Shown: positions 1 to 64,000 of the stretch, one piece after another
How the letters are laid out: every line of letters starts with the position of its first letter
How positions within the stretch are numbered: position 1 is the first letter of the stretch
NCBI GenBank assembly: GCA_013397455.1
Contig: VYZB01000290.1
Location: 933,356-997,355, forward strand
Reading direction: 5' to 3'
Length of the DNA stretch: 64,000 nucleotides
Source of the DNA: Crotophaga sulcirostris
Taxonomy: Eukaryota > Chordata > Aves > Cuculiformes > Crotophagidae
Program-made: the position numbers and the translations under genes
The notes under the pieces: model-generated
The model's input: only the letters and a program-made list of their open reading frames with translations
The model's database searches: none
Told to the model about the DNA's origin: nothing

Positions 1-3000
1 GTTGTTATTTTGTAGGTCTAGACAAGTTTCTTGTCTGACACAACTCAGATTTTTGGTGTATCATCCTTGCATCCACTGTATCTAACTTTCCTTTGAAGGG
101 AACATTGCCAAAGTTTTTACTTAAACAAAGAGATAAGATGGATCTGGAAGGCATTTGTTATTACTAAAAATGTTATTTGGAGTATGGAAGAAATATGGGA
201 GTTTTAAACAATTGTAGTGTCATGCATGATTAATTTTTGGAAGCTCAAAACTGAGGAAGGCATGGCCATTTCATTCAGTTATTCTTTCAAACTTGTAGCT
301 TGCACTAACTTTGTAGCTTAGTGCAGAAAAATGTAAAAAGTTTAGCTGGAAGTCTGGGTTCAGCTGCAGGAGGGGTTCAGCTACAGGAGCTGTAGCATGG
401 TTCAACCGTTTATTTCCTCGGTGCTGTTAGCTCATATGTGCAGTCATAAGCAACATTTATGCTGTTGATTAAATTAATTTCATTAAAGTATAAAGTGCAA
501 GTATTTTTTCAGCTGTTTCTGGGACTACAATTGTTTCTTGCTTCTCTTTTGAACTTTTCACAAGCTACTATGTTGCCCATGTACCTTCTTTTGAGCAGGA
601 TGTCAGAACCATCCTTAGGCTGAATGATCTTTCTACAACTTTGTTACTCTCCAAATGCATACTGTTTTTCCTTTATTTTTAACATAGAAGTGTAGGAAGA
701 AGTTTGCTTTTTGTTCTTTTCTACAGAGCGAGTATCCTGTTGTCTTTCAGTTGCATTTCATGACCAACTCTAAAGGTATTACCTTTAAGGTACCTTAGCA
801 GCCCTCTTCAATGTCACTGATTTCAGTAACGCTTTGTTAATGTCACCTCTTAATGAGGTAAAAGGCTGTGACTGAATACTGTTTTGTCTCAATCATCTAG
901 ACGCAGTAAATAGTTCCATTTCTTTTGACTTAGTAGGATCCTATCATATTCTGTGTGTTTTCTCAAAAAACAATTTAGATCTGGAAAGTTCTAGAGGGTA
1001 AATATTATGGGAGAATGCAAAACATGAAGGACATTACTACTCTCATATTTAATACAGCATTGTTGGTCAGTGAAAGGGCAAAGTTTCCACTGTTAGTTTT
1101 TTTTTTTCGATCAGACCTGTAAGAACTCTGAGTCTATTTTTGTGAAAGATCAAGTAGAGGACCTTACTGTGATTCTGCTAGCTGAATTTACATGTGGCAT
1201 TTTCAAACATTTTTGAACAAAATTATTTGTGACATTATGCAGAAACATCAAAATCATCAAAACAATTTTTATTTTTGCTTCTAACTCTTTCACCATTCAG
1301 GTTTGGCAACATTTGCTGTTTGAATGCATACTAAATCTTGTGATTATTTACAGAATGTAATTTGTGTTTGCAACTGTTACTCACCTTTTCTCTAAAAAAT
1401 TGCCCTATGCACCGTCATTTGACAACAATATTAGGCAACAAAGTTTATTTGCTTTTAAGAAAAACACAGAAGCATTGTTTCTAATTTCCAAGACATAGTA
1501 AACAATTATGCACAATATGTTTTTAATCTCTGATTTAAGCTAAAGATTACTTTTTCTAGAGTGTAATTGGCTCTTAAAAGAAAAACTCAGAAAGACTCCC
1601 AACAATTTTCAAACAACTTCTAGTAGAGACTAGATACTGCTACGTTGTTCTGCCTTTTACTGCTTGTTGGTATTGGAAGAATCACAGATTCTCACCATCA
1701 GGGATGTCCCTGCCCTACTGGGAACTTTCTGGTTTGACCAAGAGATGTTGACTAGCACGAGACGTGTTCAGTCATTCACAACTTCCTTTTTCCAGTCGTC
1801 TCAGAAGCGTGTTGTGACACTTCTATCTCTTAGCCTCCCTAAACGCTCTTGGCTGATAAGTAGCTGGACCACTGGGCCAAGTTGCTCTATAGCTTTTAGT
1901 AGCAGCAACGAAACATGTAGTTTCAGGTAGCACTGATGAAGCCTTTTTATAAAAGACTGATTACACAAATGTGTGTTTTCTAAACCCTAACAACTTTTAA
2001 AAGCATAGGGAGAAGTTGGAAAGGTTTGATTCCTAAGAAGCTTGTATATTACTGATTCCTAGAGCTGTCTTCCTTTCAAATAGCATATTTTACCTGGATG
2101 GCATTTTCCTTTATATGGAAGGCAGGCACTTGCGTGCACATATACCAAATAATAGCAGTTTGCTTGTCAGAATTATCCAGAGTTCTGGCATTAATAAAAT
2201 ATTATTTGCATTCGAAAATGTTTTCCTAGTTAGAAAGTCCAAAGCAACTGAGTTCTGGAGGACAATGTTTTTTATACAAGTTGACATTAATGATAGAGCT
2301 ACAGCCCTTTGTTTCCATTAACAATAAAAATGCAGCACTATTAAAAACACAGAATGACATAACAGGGGCATAATATGATGAACAAAACATGAAGGCAAAA
2401 CTAAGTATTGTTTTCCCATAGGCATTAAGATATTATTGATAATGAACTTTGTAAACCTAAAAAAAATTCCTTTCTGAAGGATGAGACTTATTTGTCTCAA
2501 AAGAGAGGACAGTGTGTATGGCAATTTTTTTGTTGCACTCCTGATGGAATGCTGTATGTGGACAGTCCAGATTTGACCAGTCTTGAGTGTTAATATCCTC
2601 AGGGTGGCTGCTGACAAAAGTAGCTACTTTCAAGCTGGCCATCTCCACTGTGATGCTCCTGAGGAAGCTGGTTCCACACAGTGTCCTGTGACACAGTGAT
2701 AAAAAGTATAAGAAATTTCAGAAATTGGTATTTTGGTGTTGGAAAGTTCACCACTGTAACCCTAAACTGGTTGCTAATTGAAGTCTGTACTTCTGTCAGG
2801 TGTCAGGTCTTGGCAGTTTTGAGCTGTGAAATGTGAACAATGGAGAGATGTAGGAATGAATGAATCTGTTTATTTGCTTTTTTCATCTACTTTAAATAAA
2901 AATTATAAGCAGTCATGTCTACACGTCACTAGTATTGAAATAGAGCCTCTTTGTATGTAAATGCATTGAGGAAATTGTACAGGATCCATTCATCTTACAT

Positions 3001-6000
3001 TTAGCTTTCCATATTTTACTGTCACAGTGTGGGTACAACAATTCATGATCCATAGTTTCTACTTTTGTGAATGTTCTTCCTCTCTCCCCATCTTTTGATT
3101 TGCAGATGTTTCTAGGATCCTGTCAAGAATCAGACACCTAACACTGATCATTTTTGAGTATCACTGATGGCTTTTTGAGACTTTCCCACATGATATAATT
3201 GCAAATAAAGAGTTCCAGAGTTGGTGTCCAAAGAGGATACAATGCTTTCAGTAAGCAAGAAATGTTATTTCTTATTGCATATAGCTCTGACTTATGCCAG
3301 TCTATACCAGTGTTGATAACTGAATATTTACATGGAAAATGGCTTTAGTTCTAGCTATTGGCTGAACTTTAGCATTCATCACCCAGTGTAATATTTAACT
3401 GTGCCAGGAATATGACTACTTATATCATTTTCAGCCAGAAAAAGGAATTCCTTCCCATATAACATTTCTGCTTCTATCTGATCCTATCGGTGAGAGATGT
3501 TTTCACTGATTTCAGTAGCCATCCAGTTGCGATAATTGTCTGTAGTGGAATGGTTGACAGGCTAAACTAACTGGAAAAAGTATTTAGTGCCGTTTTTCAT
3601 GGCAGGAACTGGTAGAAGAAAGAAAACTATGTAGTCGTGGAGAAAATAATGGCTACTTAATGGAATGTTTGGAGAAGCATGGATACTAGGCTCCATGTGG
3701 TCATGTCATCTATCCTGTGATAAGTCAGGGAGGAGTCTGAGTGTCATGGCTGTTACGTAAACCTTACTGGAGATTATGTTGGCACAACAATGCATGACCG
3801 CTGAGAAGAATAGTCGAGAGCCTTTTTGCTTCTTTAAAAGTTGTTTGGTCAAAGCAGCAACAAAATAATCTCTAAAAAGAAAACCTGTCCTGACAAGAAC
3901 TTGTACTGTATGACCTTATTGGCCTTTCTCATCAGTCACATCTCTGAAATGCAGCTTGTCAAGAAATGGAGAAAAATCTCATACTTTCTACTTCAGAAGG
4001 TAGAATTCTGCAAAATTCTGTTCGTTAATGACATTGGTGATGGTATTCTGTTAGAAACAAGCTGTGAAAGCACCCCAGTAAGTTGCATCCTCAGAGGTTT
4101 AGATATGTTATTTTGGATTGTTCTTCAAAGCCTGATTTATAATTCAGTAGCCTGAGTGGAAAGTTAAAGCTCAGTGATGAATTCTTCAAGTTCATTGTGC
4201 CTGGGGAGCTGTTCTGAAAAGAAAGCAGTTAGGGAAATAAGTGAGGTGAACCTCCAGCTTGCCTAGTACAGACTTCTCCCACGCTGTGATGGGTCTTCAG
4301 AGGAAGGTGTGTGTAGTCATCACCTGCAGCTCTTCCTTCAACCCCCCACCTGCACTTCAGCCCTCTCTATGGGTGTGATACGGAATATTGTTTCATATCC
4401 TCAGATGGCTTTAAAACACAGATAGCAATAAAGAAGCAGAGGCAGGCTTAGGACTCACCATCATTGGAGCCCTGTGCTTATGCAGTGGATGGCAAAGGGG
4501 GCCTGGAGAGAGGAGAAAATGAGAGTAATTTGTTTACTTTGGCACAGAGCTCCCAGGAGTATATCTCCTTACACACCAGTGTTTTAATAGAAAAGAGATC
4601 CTACTTCGGATCCATCAGGAATTGGCTAACAGTTAAACTCTGCTAAGAAGCAGTGTAGTCTTTCAACATGGATTTGTTTTCAGTAATAGTTGCATCACTC
4701 CTAGACGAGCATTCTGATTACCTAGCAACTACTACAGATTTAGCGAGATCCCTTGTTATTTTTTTTCCTTTGATGTTTGGGTCTTTTTTTGTTAGTCCTT
4801 GTAGTTGACAAATGAGATTAAGGGATTCACTGATGTGGAAAATATTGAAATCGCTATAAGGCTTTTTGGTTTTTCTCTCCATCTTGGTCTATATGTGAGA
4901 GATTCCTTGTCCTCATATTCTCTTAGTTTTAGACAAGCTTTGGAGATCTTTGTTTTTTTGGAGGCAACGTCTACCTTTCTGCAGACAAAATAAAAGTTAG
5001 TGTTGTTATTGTTCTGTGTCCCAGACCTTGTCACTTTCTGCAGGTTTCCCTCCTCCCTTTTCTTCTAACCAATGTAATCTCCCATTTTTCATTTGGAGAA
5101 TGGAGATTCAAGAGTGTTATAGGAAAAGCACTAGAGCAGGAATCCTCACTTACTTACCATAATTTGGTGGTCAGTGTTGTTGAACAAAAACTCTGTGTGG
5201 GTATTAGTAAATTTTCACCAAATGAAAATTTAGGTCTTGTAAATAAAGAGTATACTACTTCTGTTGCAGGCAATGGTGAACAGCTTATTCTATGACTTTT
5301 AAAGCTGCCTTTCAATTTAAACTTTTGTCTTACTACATTATATCTCTCAGTTGTGTATGAACACATAGGTATGTGTGTACTTTCACCTTGTTATAGGTAA
5401 AACATGATACAGCATCAGAATTTTCTTTTCCAAGTTGTTTTTCCCTCTATTGTATCAGTAGCACTCTACAAATATGCACAATATGCATGTCAATGCAGCA
5501 TTGCAGCATCTGAGGCAAAAAAAGTGCATGGATTCAGTTTCTTCCTTTTAAAAGTAGTTCCTCGGTACAGCACATCTCTGGGCATCAGTGTTCTGAAGTC
5601 AGCGTAGCTGTTGCACACCTTCCTTTCTTTTTTTTTCTTTAATACTTGAAGACTCTCACTGTCTCACTGTCTGGTTAGTTGGTGTCACCTCCCATCACTT
5701 CCAAAAAATGAAAAGGCCCTAAAAAGTAGAACTTTTTTTGACAAATTAGGTAAATTAGGCTGTCTTCTCAATGGGCTGAGGGTATTGTTTTGGATTGGAA
5801 AGGCACCCTTGGAGGAAGAATATTCCGTGCTTGCCTTGGCGTTGTCTGTTTGTCATAATTCATTGGTGTTGATGCGTATAGAGCGTTTAATTTATGGATG
5901 AAAAGCTGAAGAGCTGGGCCTTTGTTCAAAGCAAGTTCTCCTTCCTGCTTAGAGAAAGTCTTGTATTTTGAGATCATTAACTTAGTTATGACAATAACAG

Positions 6001-7717
6001 AGGCAGTTTCTGCTTACAAATTAGTATTTTGCAGTTGGATCCTTCCACCATGATGGAAATAATACAGACATTAAAATTGTAGTCCTGACTCCAGTGAGCT
6101 AAATGTTTGAGCAGTGCGTTGATTGGTCGTGTTGCTGTACTTTGGAGTTTTACATGCTTGTTTATGTGAATTTCATGCAGCTAGAAACACCTGAATACAT
6201 GAAAAAATAGACACTTGTAGGAGATACTTTTTTTTGTTATTTTTGGTACAATTCAAACTATGAATATATACAATTTACCGTAGTATGAGGAGAAACTACC
6301 TAGTGGTTACATAGATCCAGATTGTGTTAATGTAGCAGAAAAGATATGTGGATTTTTTTTCTTCTTTGGATATGTATATATAAGTGTATGTATGGACAAA
6401 TAAAATTGGGTTAATTTAGGAAAAGTTTCTGAAAATTCTTCTTAAAGAATGCATGAAAATCTTGCTTAAGTGGGTTCTATTAGTGATGGGAACCTCTCAA
6501 AGTAAAATGGTAAAATGAGCTTTGCTGTAAGTATGGTAGAACATTGCTTTGCTTTTCACACTCCTAATGTGTGTGTTGCTTGCCTGCTAACTGTGGCTAA
6601 AAGGCATGAAGTCACAGGCAACTATTAAAACGTTTAGTTTCCTAGCTTGTAAATATTGCATTTCTCACAGAATTGGAGTGAAATCCTGTCTTATGTTTCT
6701 TGTTCATCCACTTCATATCCATTGGGATGCAGCATTTGTGAAAGAATCAATTATCCATTTGTTAGTCAGAGGAGCTTTACAAATTATACATTAGCTGATT
6801 GATTTCTCAGGTTCACCATTGAGGGACTGGTAGTATAAGGTGGGTTGATGATGAGTGTCAGGGGAAAAGGAGTTGCCACAAAGAACACAATTAAAAGAAG
6901 CTTTCTGAGTGGCCATGAATTTACTCCTAATTGAAGAGCTGGCATAATCCATACTAAGTGCGTTTATTTCAAGCATTTTATATTAGGCAATTGATTATTA
7001 TGTGAGGTACATTTGTTGGTAGATACTTGATTTTCCTTTCCTTTAAATTTAGGATTTTGTGAAAGCCTATGTTGGGATCTTTATGTGCAAGGTGCCTGCT
7101 AGCTTTTTCTCCCTCTCCCTAAACTTTTCTTTCTTCCATTAAGGTAACATTTTTTTTTGTTCTGTAGTGTCAGCTTGACATTATTGATTTTGAACAGTCA
7201 AACTTACTTATGTTGTCCAGAATTCCAAACATGTCTCCATCAGAAAGAAAACTGCAGCTAATGGAAATTCATCTGAAGGCGTTTCTTCTTCCTTGCCAGA
7301 GTTTCCACACTTTATGAAATTCTGAAGCTGTTCCTAGGTTAATCATTTCATTGTATTTCCCTCCTTAACTAACAGAATCCTCCTTGTTGCCAGGTTTGAA
7401 TTATGTTGCTTTAGAAGTAGTGTGTGTGCTACTATTATTTATACAGTACTGGAAGTATTACTGTGACCACAAAGAAATTGTGTGTTTCTACTTGTTTGGC
7501 CTAAAGCTAAGGGTTCTGATTAGATTACAAAGACTAACCAGTGTATTGGTGATTAAATCATTATTAGTAATTTCCTTAACATTGCATATGCAGCTGCCTG
7601 GGGGTTTATGGCATGGAGTTTAAGGTTAGATCATCTCTTAACTGAGTAATATTTACATGGATGATATGTTCCTAATTTTTAGACTTACACTTTGATCTCA
7701 GATGGCTGTTGTAATTC

Positions 7718-7732
7718 TTTTTTTTTTTTTTT
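7718..7732. repeat. poly-T homopolymer run
   Basis: Fifteen consecutive T bases inside the first intron, followed by TTAAATATAA-type sequence. No recognisable retroposon body is attached on either side. Confidence 0.9.
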
Positions 7733-8124
7733 AAATATAATGCCTGTAAATTTGGGCAGGCTTTTTCCCCACCCATTTAAAATATCTTCACAGCAGTCAG
7801 CTGACCAAAACCCCAGGGTATATCCTAGTTCAAACTGTATCAAATGATCAGTCCTCTAGATAGTGATGAGTTAGTGACTACCTGTGTCATCTTTAACCTT
7901 GAGTAATTCTTTACCTTTTGTCGACCTGTAGAGGTGGACGTTGCAGGAAGGGTATTTATTCTCTGTGCTGTAAAACCCCAAACCCTTTCTTTTCTTTTTT
8001 GTTTTTTTTTTGTGTCAAGCAAATTAAACTCTTCAGTGGGTTAGCTGGAATAAGGTTTAAAAAAAACCAAAATCAAACCACAAGGGAAAGACGGCTGTAA
8101 CTCCATGGCTGACTTGATAATGTT

Positions 8125-8151
8125 TAATAATAATAAAAAAAAATAATAAAA
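8125..8151. repeat. AAT-rich simple repeat
   Basis: Imperfect AAT triplets interrupted by a run of A. A low-complexity patch in the intron with no visible role. Confidence 0.85.
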
Positions 8152-11100
8152 GCAGATTAAGGGAGGGTAGCCCACAGAATTATCTGTGCTCTTCTTTTCT
8201 GAAATATCTAAATTTTCCACAAGGTCTTCTTAGAGTATAAAGAAAACTAAATCTGAAATGGTAAATAACTTTCCTGACTGGCATAGCAGTATATTTATAA
8301 AACTAATTGATATGAAAAGATTAATTGGAGCTGATTTTAGAAGAAACACTCTGGCTTAGCTAACACGTGTACCAGTTTGGTCTGTGGTCTTTTATTTCCG
8401 ATTTCCTGGATAGTTTTAGATACAAATTTTAAACAGCTTTCTAGTGGAATGTAGTTCTGGAAATGGTAGGCTTGACTGTTACTCAGTTCTGAACAAGAAT
8501 ATCCTTGCATTGGCTGTCCTTGCTGTAATTTTATATTAAAATGCATTTAATACTCAGCCTTTACTGTTTTTAAGTTTATAGTCTGTCATCGCTTTCTGAG
8601 ATCCATAGAAAGTTCTGTCTGGTAAAGTCAGTGAATAGGCTAGTAGCCAGTGATGCCAATTCAAACTGAGTGCTGAACAAAAGATTACTCTGTGTTTGCT
8701 TTGCCCTGTGCACAACATCTAGAATAACATCTCCTCTTGGAACTTAGCTGGAGGTTTGTGTAAGTGAGCAGGTTTGCTTTTAGTTTAGTTTATTTCCATA
8801 TAGTGCAGGCAACAGGAAAAAAGAATTGGAGAAAGGAAAAGTTAAAAGCAGCTGATGGAGGTGTTGGCATGTAGAAGGCTTGTAACAAGTTGCCAGTTAT
8901 ATACAGTGTTATGAAATACTGTATCATCAAATTTCTTCTTAACAGATACTTCTGAAGTATTGTGTGCAATTTTGAATGTGGGGAAAAATGTAAATACTGT
9001 GGAATCAGCTTTTCCCTCACTGACGGCGTTCTGCGTGTATATAAGGAGAGGTTTTGCCTTACTAGACACTGTCTGGTTACTTGAATGCAGTCACACCTTT
9101 AATCTCCAAAGTATGCCATGTGGTTTTCAAACCACAGCATGACAGATAAATTCCATTATCCTCCTCTTCGTCTTCAACTCTTATGTGAGGATAACTTATA
9201 ATGTCTACATTGCCTACATCCTTCACTTTATTTTTTTCAAAATCAAACTTTACCAAAGCCATTTGGCAGCAAAATGGAAACAGTGCGGAGTATAGAATTG
9301 AGCTGTCTGCTTTTCTGGTGTGTCCTGTTTTGTTTCTTTTATCTTCGGCTTTGTTGCAGTAGGGTGTCTCCAAGAAGGCCCATGACACAGCAGTACTGCT
9401 AGATCTGCTGTTGCTGTCATGTCAGCAGGTGTAAGTGCTGGAGAGATGAGAGGAACATGGCCAATTGAACACCATACCTTAAGCATATGACCCTGTGTCA
9501 AGGTGAGGCTATTCAAAATCGGCTTTTTGACTTTCCAATTGCAGACTAATAAAAGAGAAGAAACTTTATGACAAAGTTGTGAAAATGGCAACTTAGACGC
9601 AGCCCAGAATGAAAAAACATGCCACTTCGATGATGAACTCGGTCAAACTTTCCGTGCTGGTCCTTTCAGAAGGCCACGGTTGTTTCTCATTGTAAAGGAA
9701 ACAGTGGAGATATGCTGGCTTCCCCCACCCTAAACAGAGACAAAAATCTTGCACCACAATGAGCAAAACAGAAGTTTTGAAAGGCATTTTTCAAGATAGG
9801 GCAGGAATAAAATTGCGTGCTAGCAATTTTTATGAACCTTCTAAAAAATGAGACTGAAAACTGACATTTCTTGCCTTGCTCAGCCTCCAGACCTGGAATT
9901 AGCCAACTGTGTATGTAGCATCTGAAAATCAGAGATTTCACAAGGATGTTGACCACACCATCAGGTGGTTGGCGTTGAGCTCATACCCCAAAATGTATGG
10001 GGAGGAATGTAGCTGGGGAATGTGCACCAGCTGCCTGCACTGCGAGTAATGCGCTCACTTCTGGTTTTGAAGCACAGCAAGTCAGTGTAACCGCTCTGCA
10101 GCAAACAAAAACACTTCTGGAGCACATAAGTCAAGGAAAGTTAGTTTGACTTCTTCCTTGGCAGGGCGCTTCTTGGCAAACACACCGCAGAAGGTCTACT
10201 TTGTGATAGGCAACAATTATAAAATACTATATAAAAACTTCCATGTAGCATTTTGCAGTGACGCAAAGTGAGACGAAGAATGGTGTCTCCTGCGTGCAAT
10301 AAAGCAGGAAAGCAAAAGGGCTGGCAGCATGCTTTTCCCAACTCATCAGACAACTGTTGCAGTGCAGGGCTCAATTGTTCAACCTTGATTAGAAAGAAGC
10401 TTCTAGAAAATGAAATGTGATTTGGGCATGTATTCTTTTCAAGGCGAAAGAGAGGAGAACTTCATTTCCCTGAGATGGAACTTTTTTGTGTGTGAAAGAT
10501 TATGGGGAAAAGCTGTGAGAAGACCTCAGTTTACCTCCTGTAGATTGTCCATCTGGGCAGTGTGTTTTTCTATAACTTTTTATGATATACTTTTTATGTA
10601 ATTCCAACTGCCATAGCATTGGTATGTACCGGTGATATTTTAGACACAGCTGTGTAATATCTAATGTGACCCCACAACTCCAACAGTGTTCCAGTGACAC
10701 TTTACTTCTCACACAAACATGCGATGAATTTCTCTTTTGCCATGCTCAGAGCCACAGAAGTGATCTGTTTTGACGTTCAATCCGTTCATAATTTTATGAA
10801 AGTAAGAAAAGTTGTTGTAAAATGTGTAAGAGAGACCTACTTAGGTGAAGATCCTTCAAGGATGCTTGAAATGATGAGATATTTCTTACAGAGGGTGAAA
10901 TTGGGATCATGGTACATAAGAAGGCTCTTGGTACTTTAGTATAATTGGATGGGTGTTTGTATGCGAAGGAATATGCATGGCATTACCCAAATGATGTTAG
11001 AAGTTAGTCGTCAGTACTTAAGGTAAGGATAGATGTTTAAGCTAAAGTAAACAGTAACAGATGCCATATAACCCTGTAGATGAGAACCAAAGTAGATCTG

Positions 11101-11702
11101 GATAGGGAAAGGAAAATTTATTAAATTGGGGCAGTCTTTAGGCTTTACTCAGTATTTGTTTAAGAACAAGTACACCTGTGTTGCACTTCAGTAGCTTCTG
11201 ATATTCACTTCTGAGAATACTATTAGTGGCAGAAATGAAAGCAAAAAAGGGATTGGAAGGAGGAAATAATTACCCGTATAGCTACAGACCAAACCAGAAG
11301 AATTTTCAGTTGCCTTAATGCCTGTGTGGTCAATGTGTTTTATACCAAGTTTTGATAGCAGGAGTGGTTCTTAATGAATAGCTGTGGTGCACAGGTGCTC
11401 AAAATCTGGGAGCCTGGCACTTCACTTCATGAGAGCTCCAGAGCCTCAAGGCACATAACACAAAAAATGTCAAATTTCTGGGATAGGCAAAAGGCTGGAA
11501 AGAAGGCTGTCTTTTTGTACTGTCATAGAAATACTTATTCTGTGGTGGGTTTTTTTTTGATTCATGCAACTAAACATTACACAGGTGTTAACACATAAAT
11601 CTCACAAAGTGTGGGGGCACAAAAGCGTGTGATTGGTGATGCAACTTTAAAGTCAACTTTAGAAATCTTTCTTCTTTCTTTTCTTTTCTTTTCTCTCTGT
11701 AG

Positions 11703-63988
<52,286 letters not shown>

Positions 63989-64000
63989 GTAAATTTTGCA

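Larger units (their letters stand above)
1..11702 (+). other. VPS41 intron (3' part) upstream of the first exon in the window
   Basis: I looked on the + strand for exons encoding the expected preceding residues (ending in a sequence like GNITQKFDV in human) and found none, so they should lie upstream of base 1. The stretch is AT-rich single-copy-looking DNA. It holds a 15-base T run (7718-7732) and an AAT-rich patch (8125-8151). Open frames here are short and unrecognised. It ends in a long pyrimidine tract with TTTTC repeats (11667-11700) that serves the acceptor at 11701-11702. Confidence 0.8.

Noticed and set aside
91..120. Possible upstream VPS41 exon reading G-N-I-A-K-V-F
   Set aside because: It only loosely resembles the expected GNITQKFDV. 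The following codons run into a stop and no matching donor is present.
9077..9591. Overlapping 103- and 113-codon open frames on the - strand in the first intron
   Set aside because: No recognised similarity, the two frames overlap, and there are no supporting splice or promoter signals.

Overview
The window is vertebrate genomic DNA carrying the middle of one gene, VPS41 (vacuolar protein sorting 41, a subunit of the HOPS tethering complex), on the + strand. I found 21 coding exons between 11703 and 63988. Each is bounded by AG/GT splice sites. Spliced in order they give one uninterrupted frame of 671 codons, which lines up without gaps with about residues 83-753 of the 854-residue human protein as I remember it. 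The 5' end of the gene (promoter and the first ~82 codons) and the 3' end (~101 codons including the RING-H2 domain) lie outside the window.

The organism is most likely a bird. The only recognisable interspersed repeats are CR1-type LINE fragments, there are no Alu- or L1-like sequences, repeat density is low, and the introns are compact. Crocodilian or turtle DNA is a less likely alternative. Protein identity to human is very high in every exon.

Layout: 1-11702 is intron with no supported exon. 11703-32795 holds exons of the N-terminal WD40 beta-propeller, separated by large introns. 39787-45815 holds the end of the propeller and the transition to the alpha-solenoid. 47649-54375 holds the TPR-like solenoid exons. 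57106-63988 holds the clathrin heavy chain repeat (CHCR) exons. The main mobile element is an internally deleted antisense CR1 at about 54775-56510; a short CR1 3' end lies at about 30535-30605.

No second protein-coding gene, rRNA, tRNA or CRISPR array could be supported. The items most worth a second look are intronic. They are a possible 39-bp in-frame cassette microexon (21085-21123), two possible alternative terminal exons (15358-15495 and 60235-60333, the latter ending in a CxxC-containing tail followed by AATAAA), a cluster of three RFX/X-box-like sites (40606-40654), and a 19-bp tandem duplication just upstream of an acceptor that doubles a branch-point-like motif (52534-52571). These are sequence-based inferences and need transcript or conservation data.
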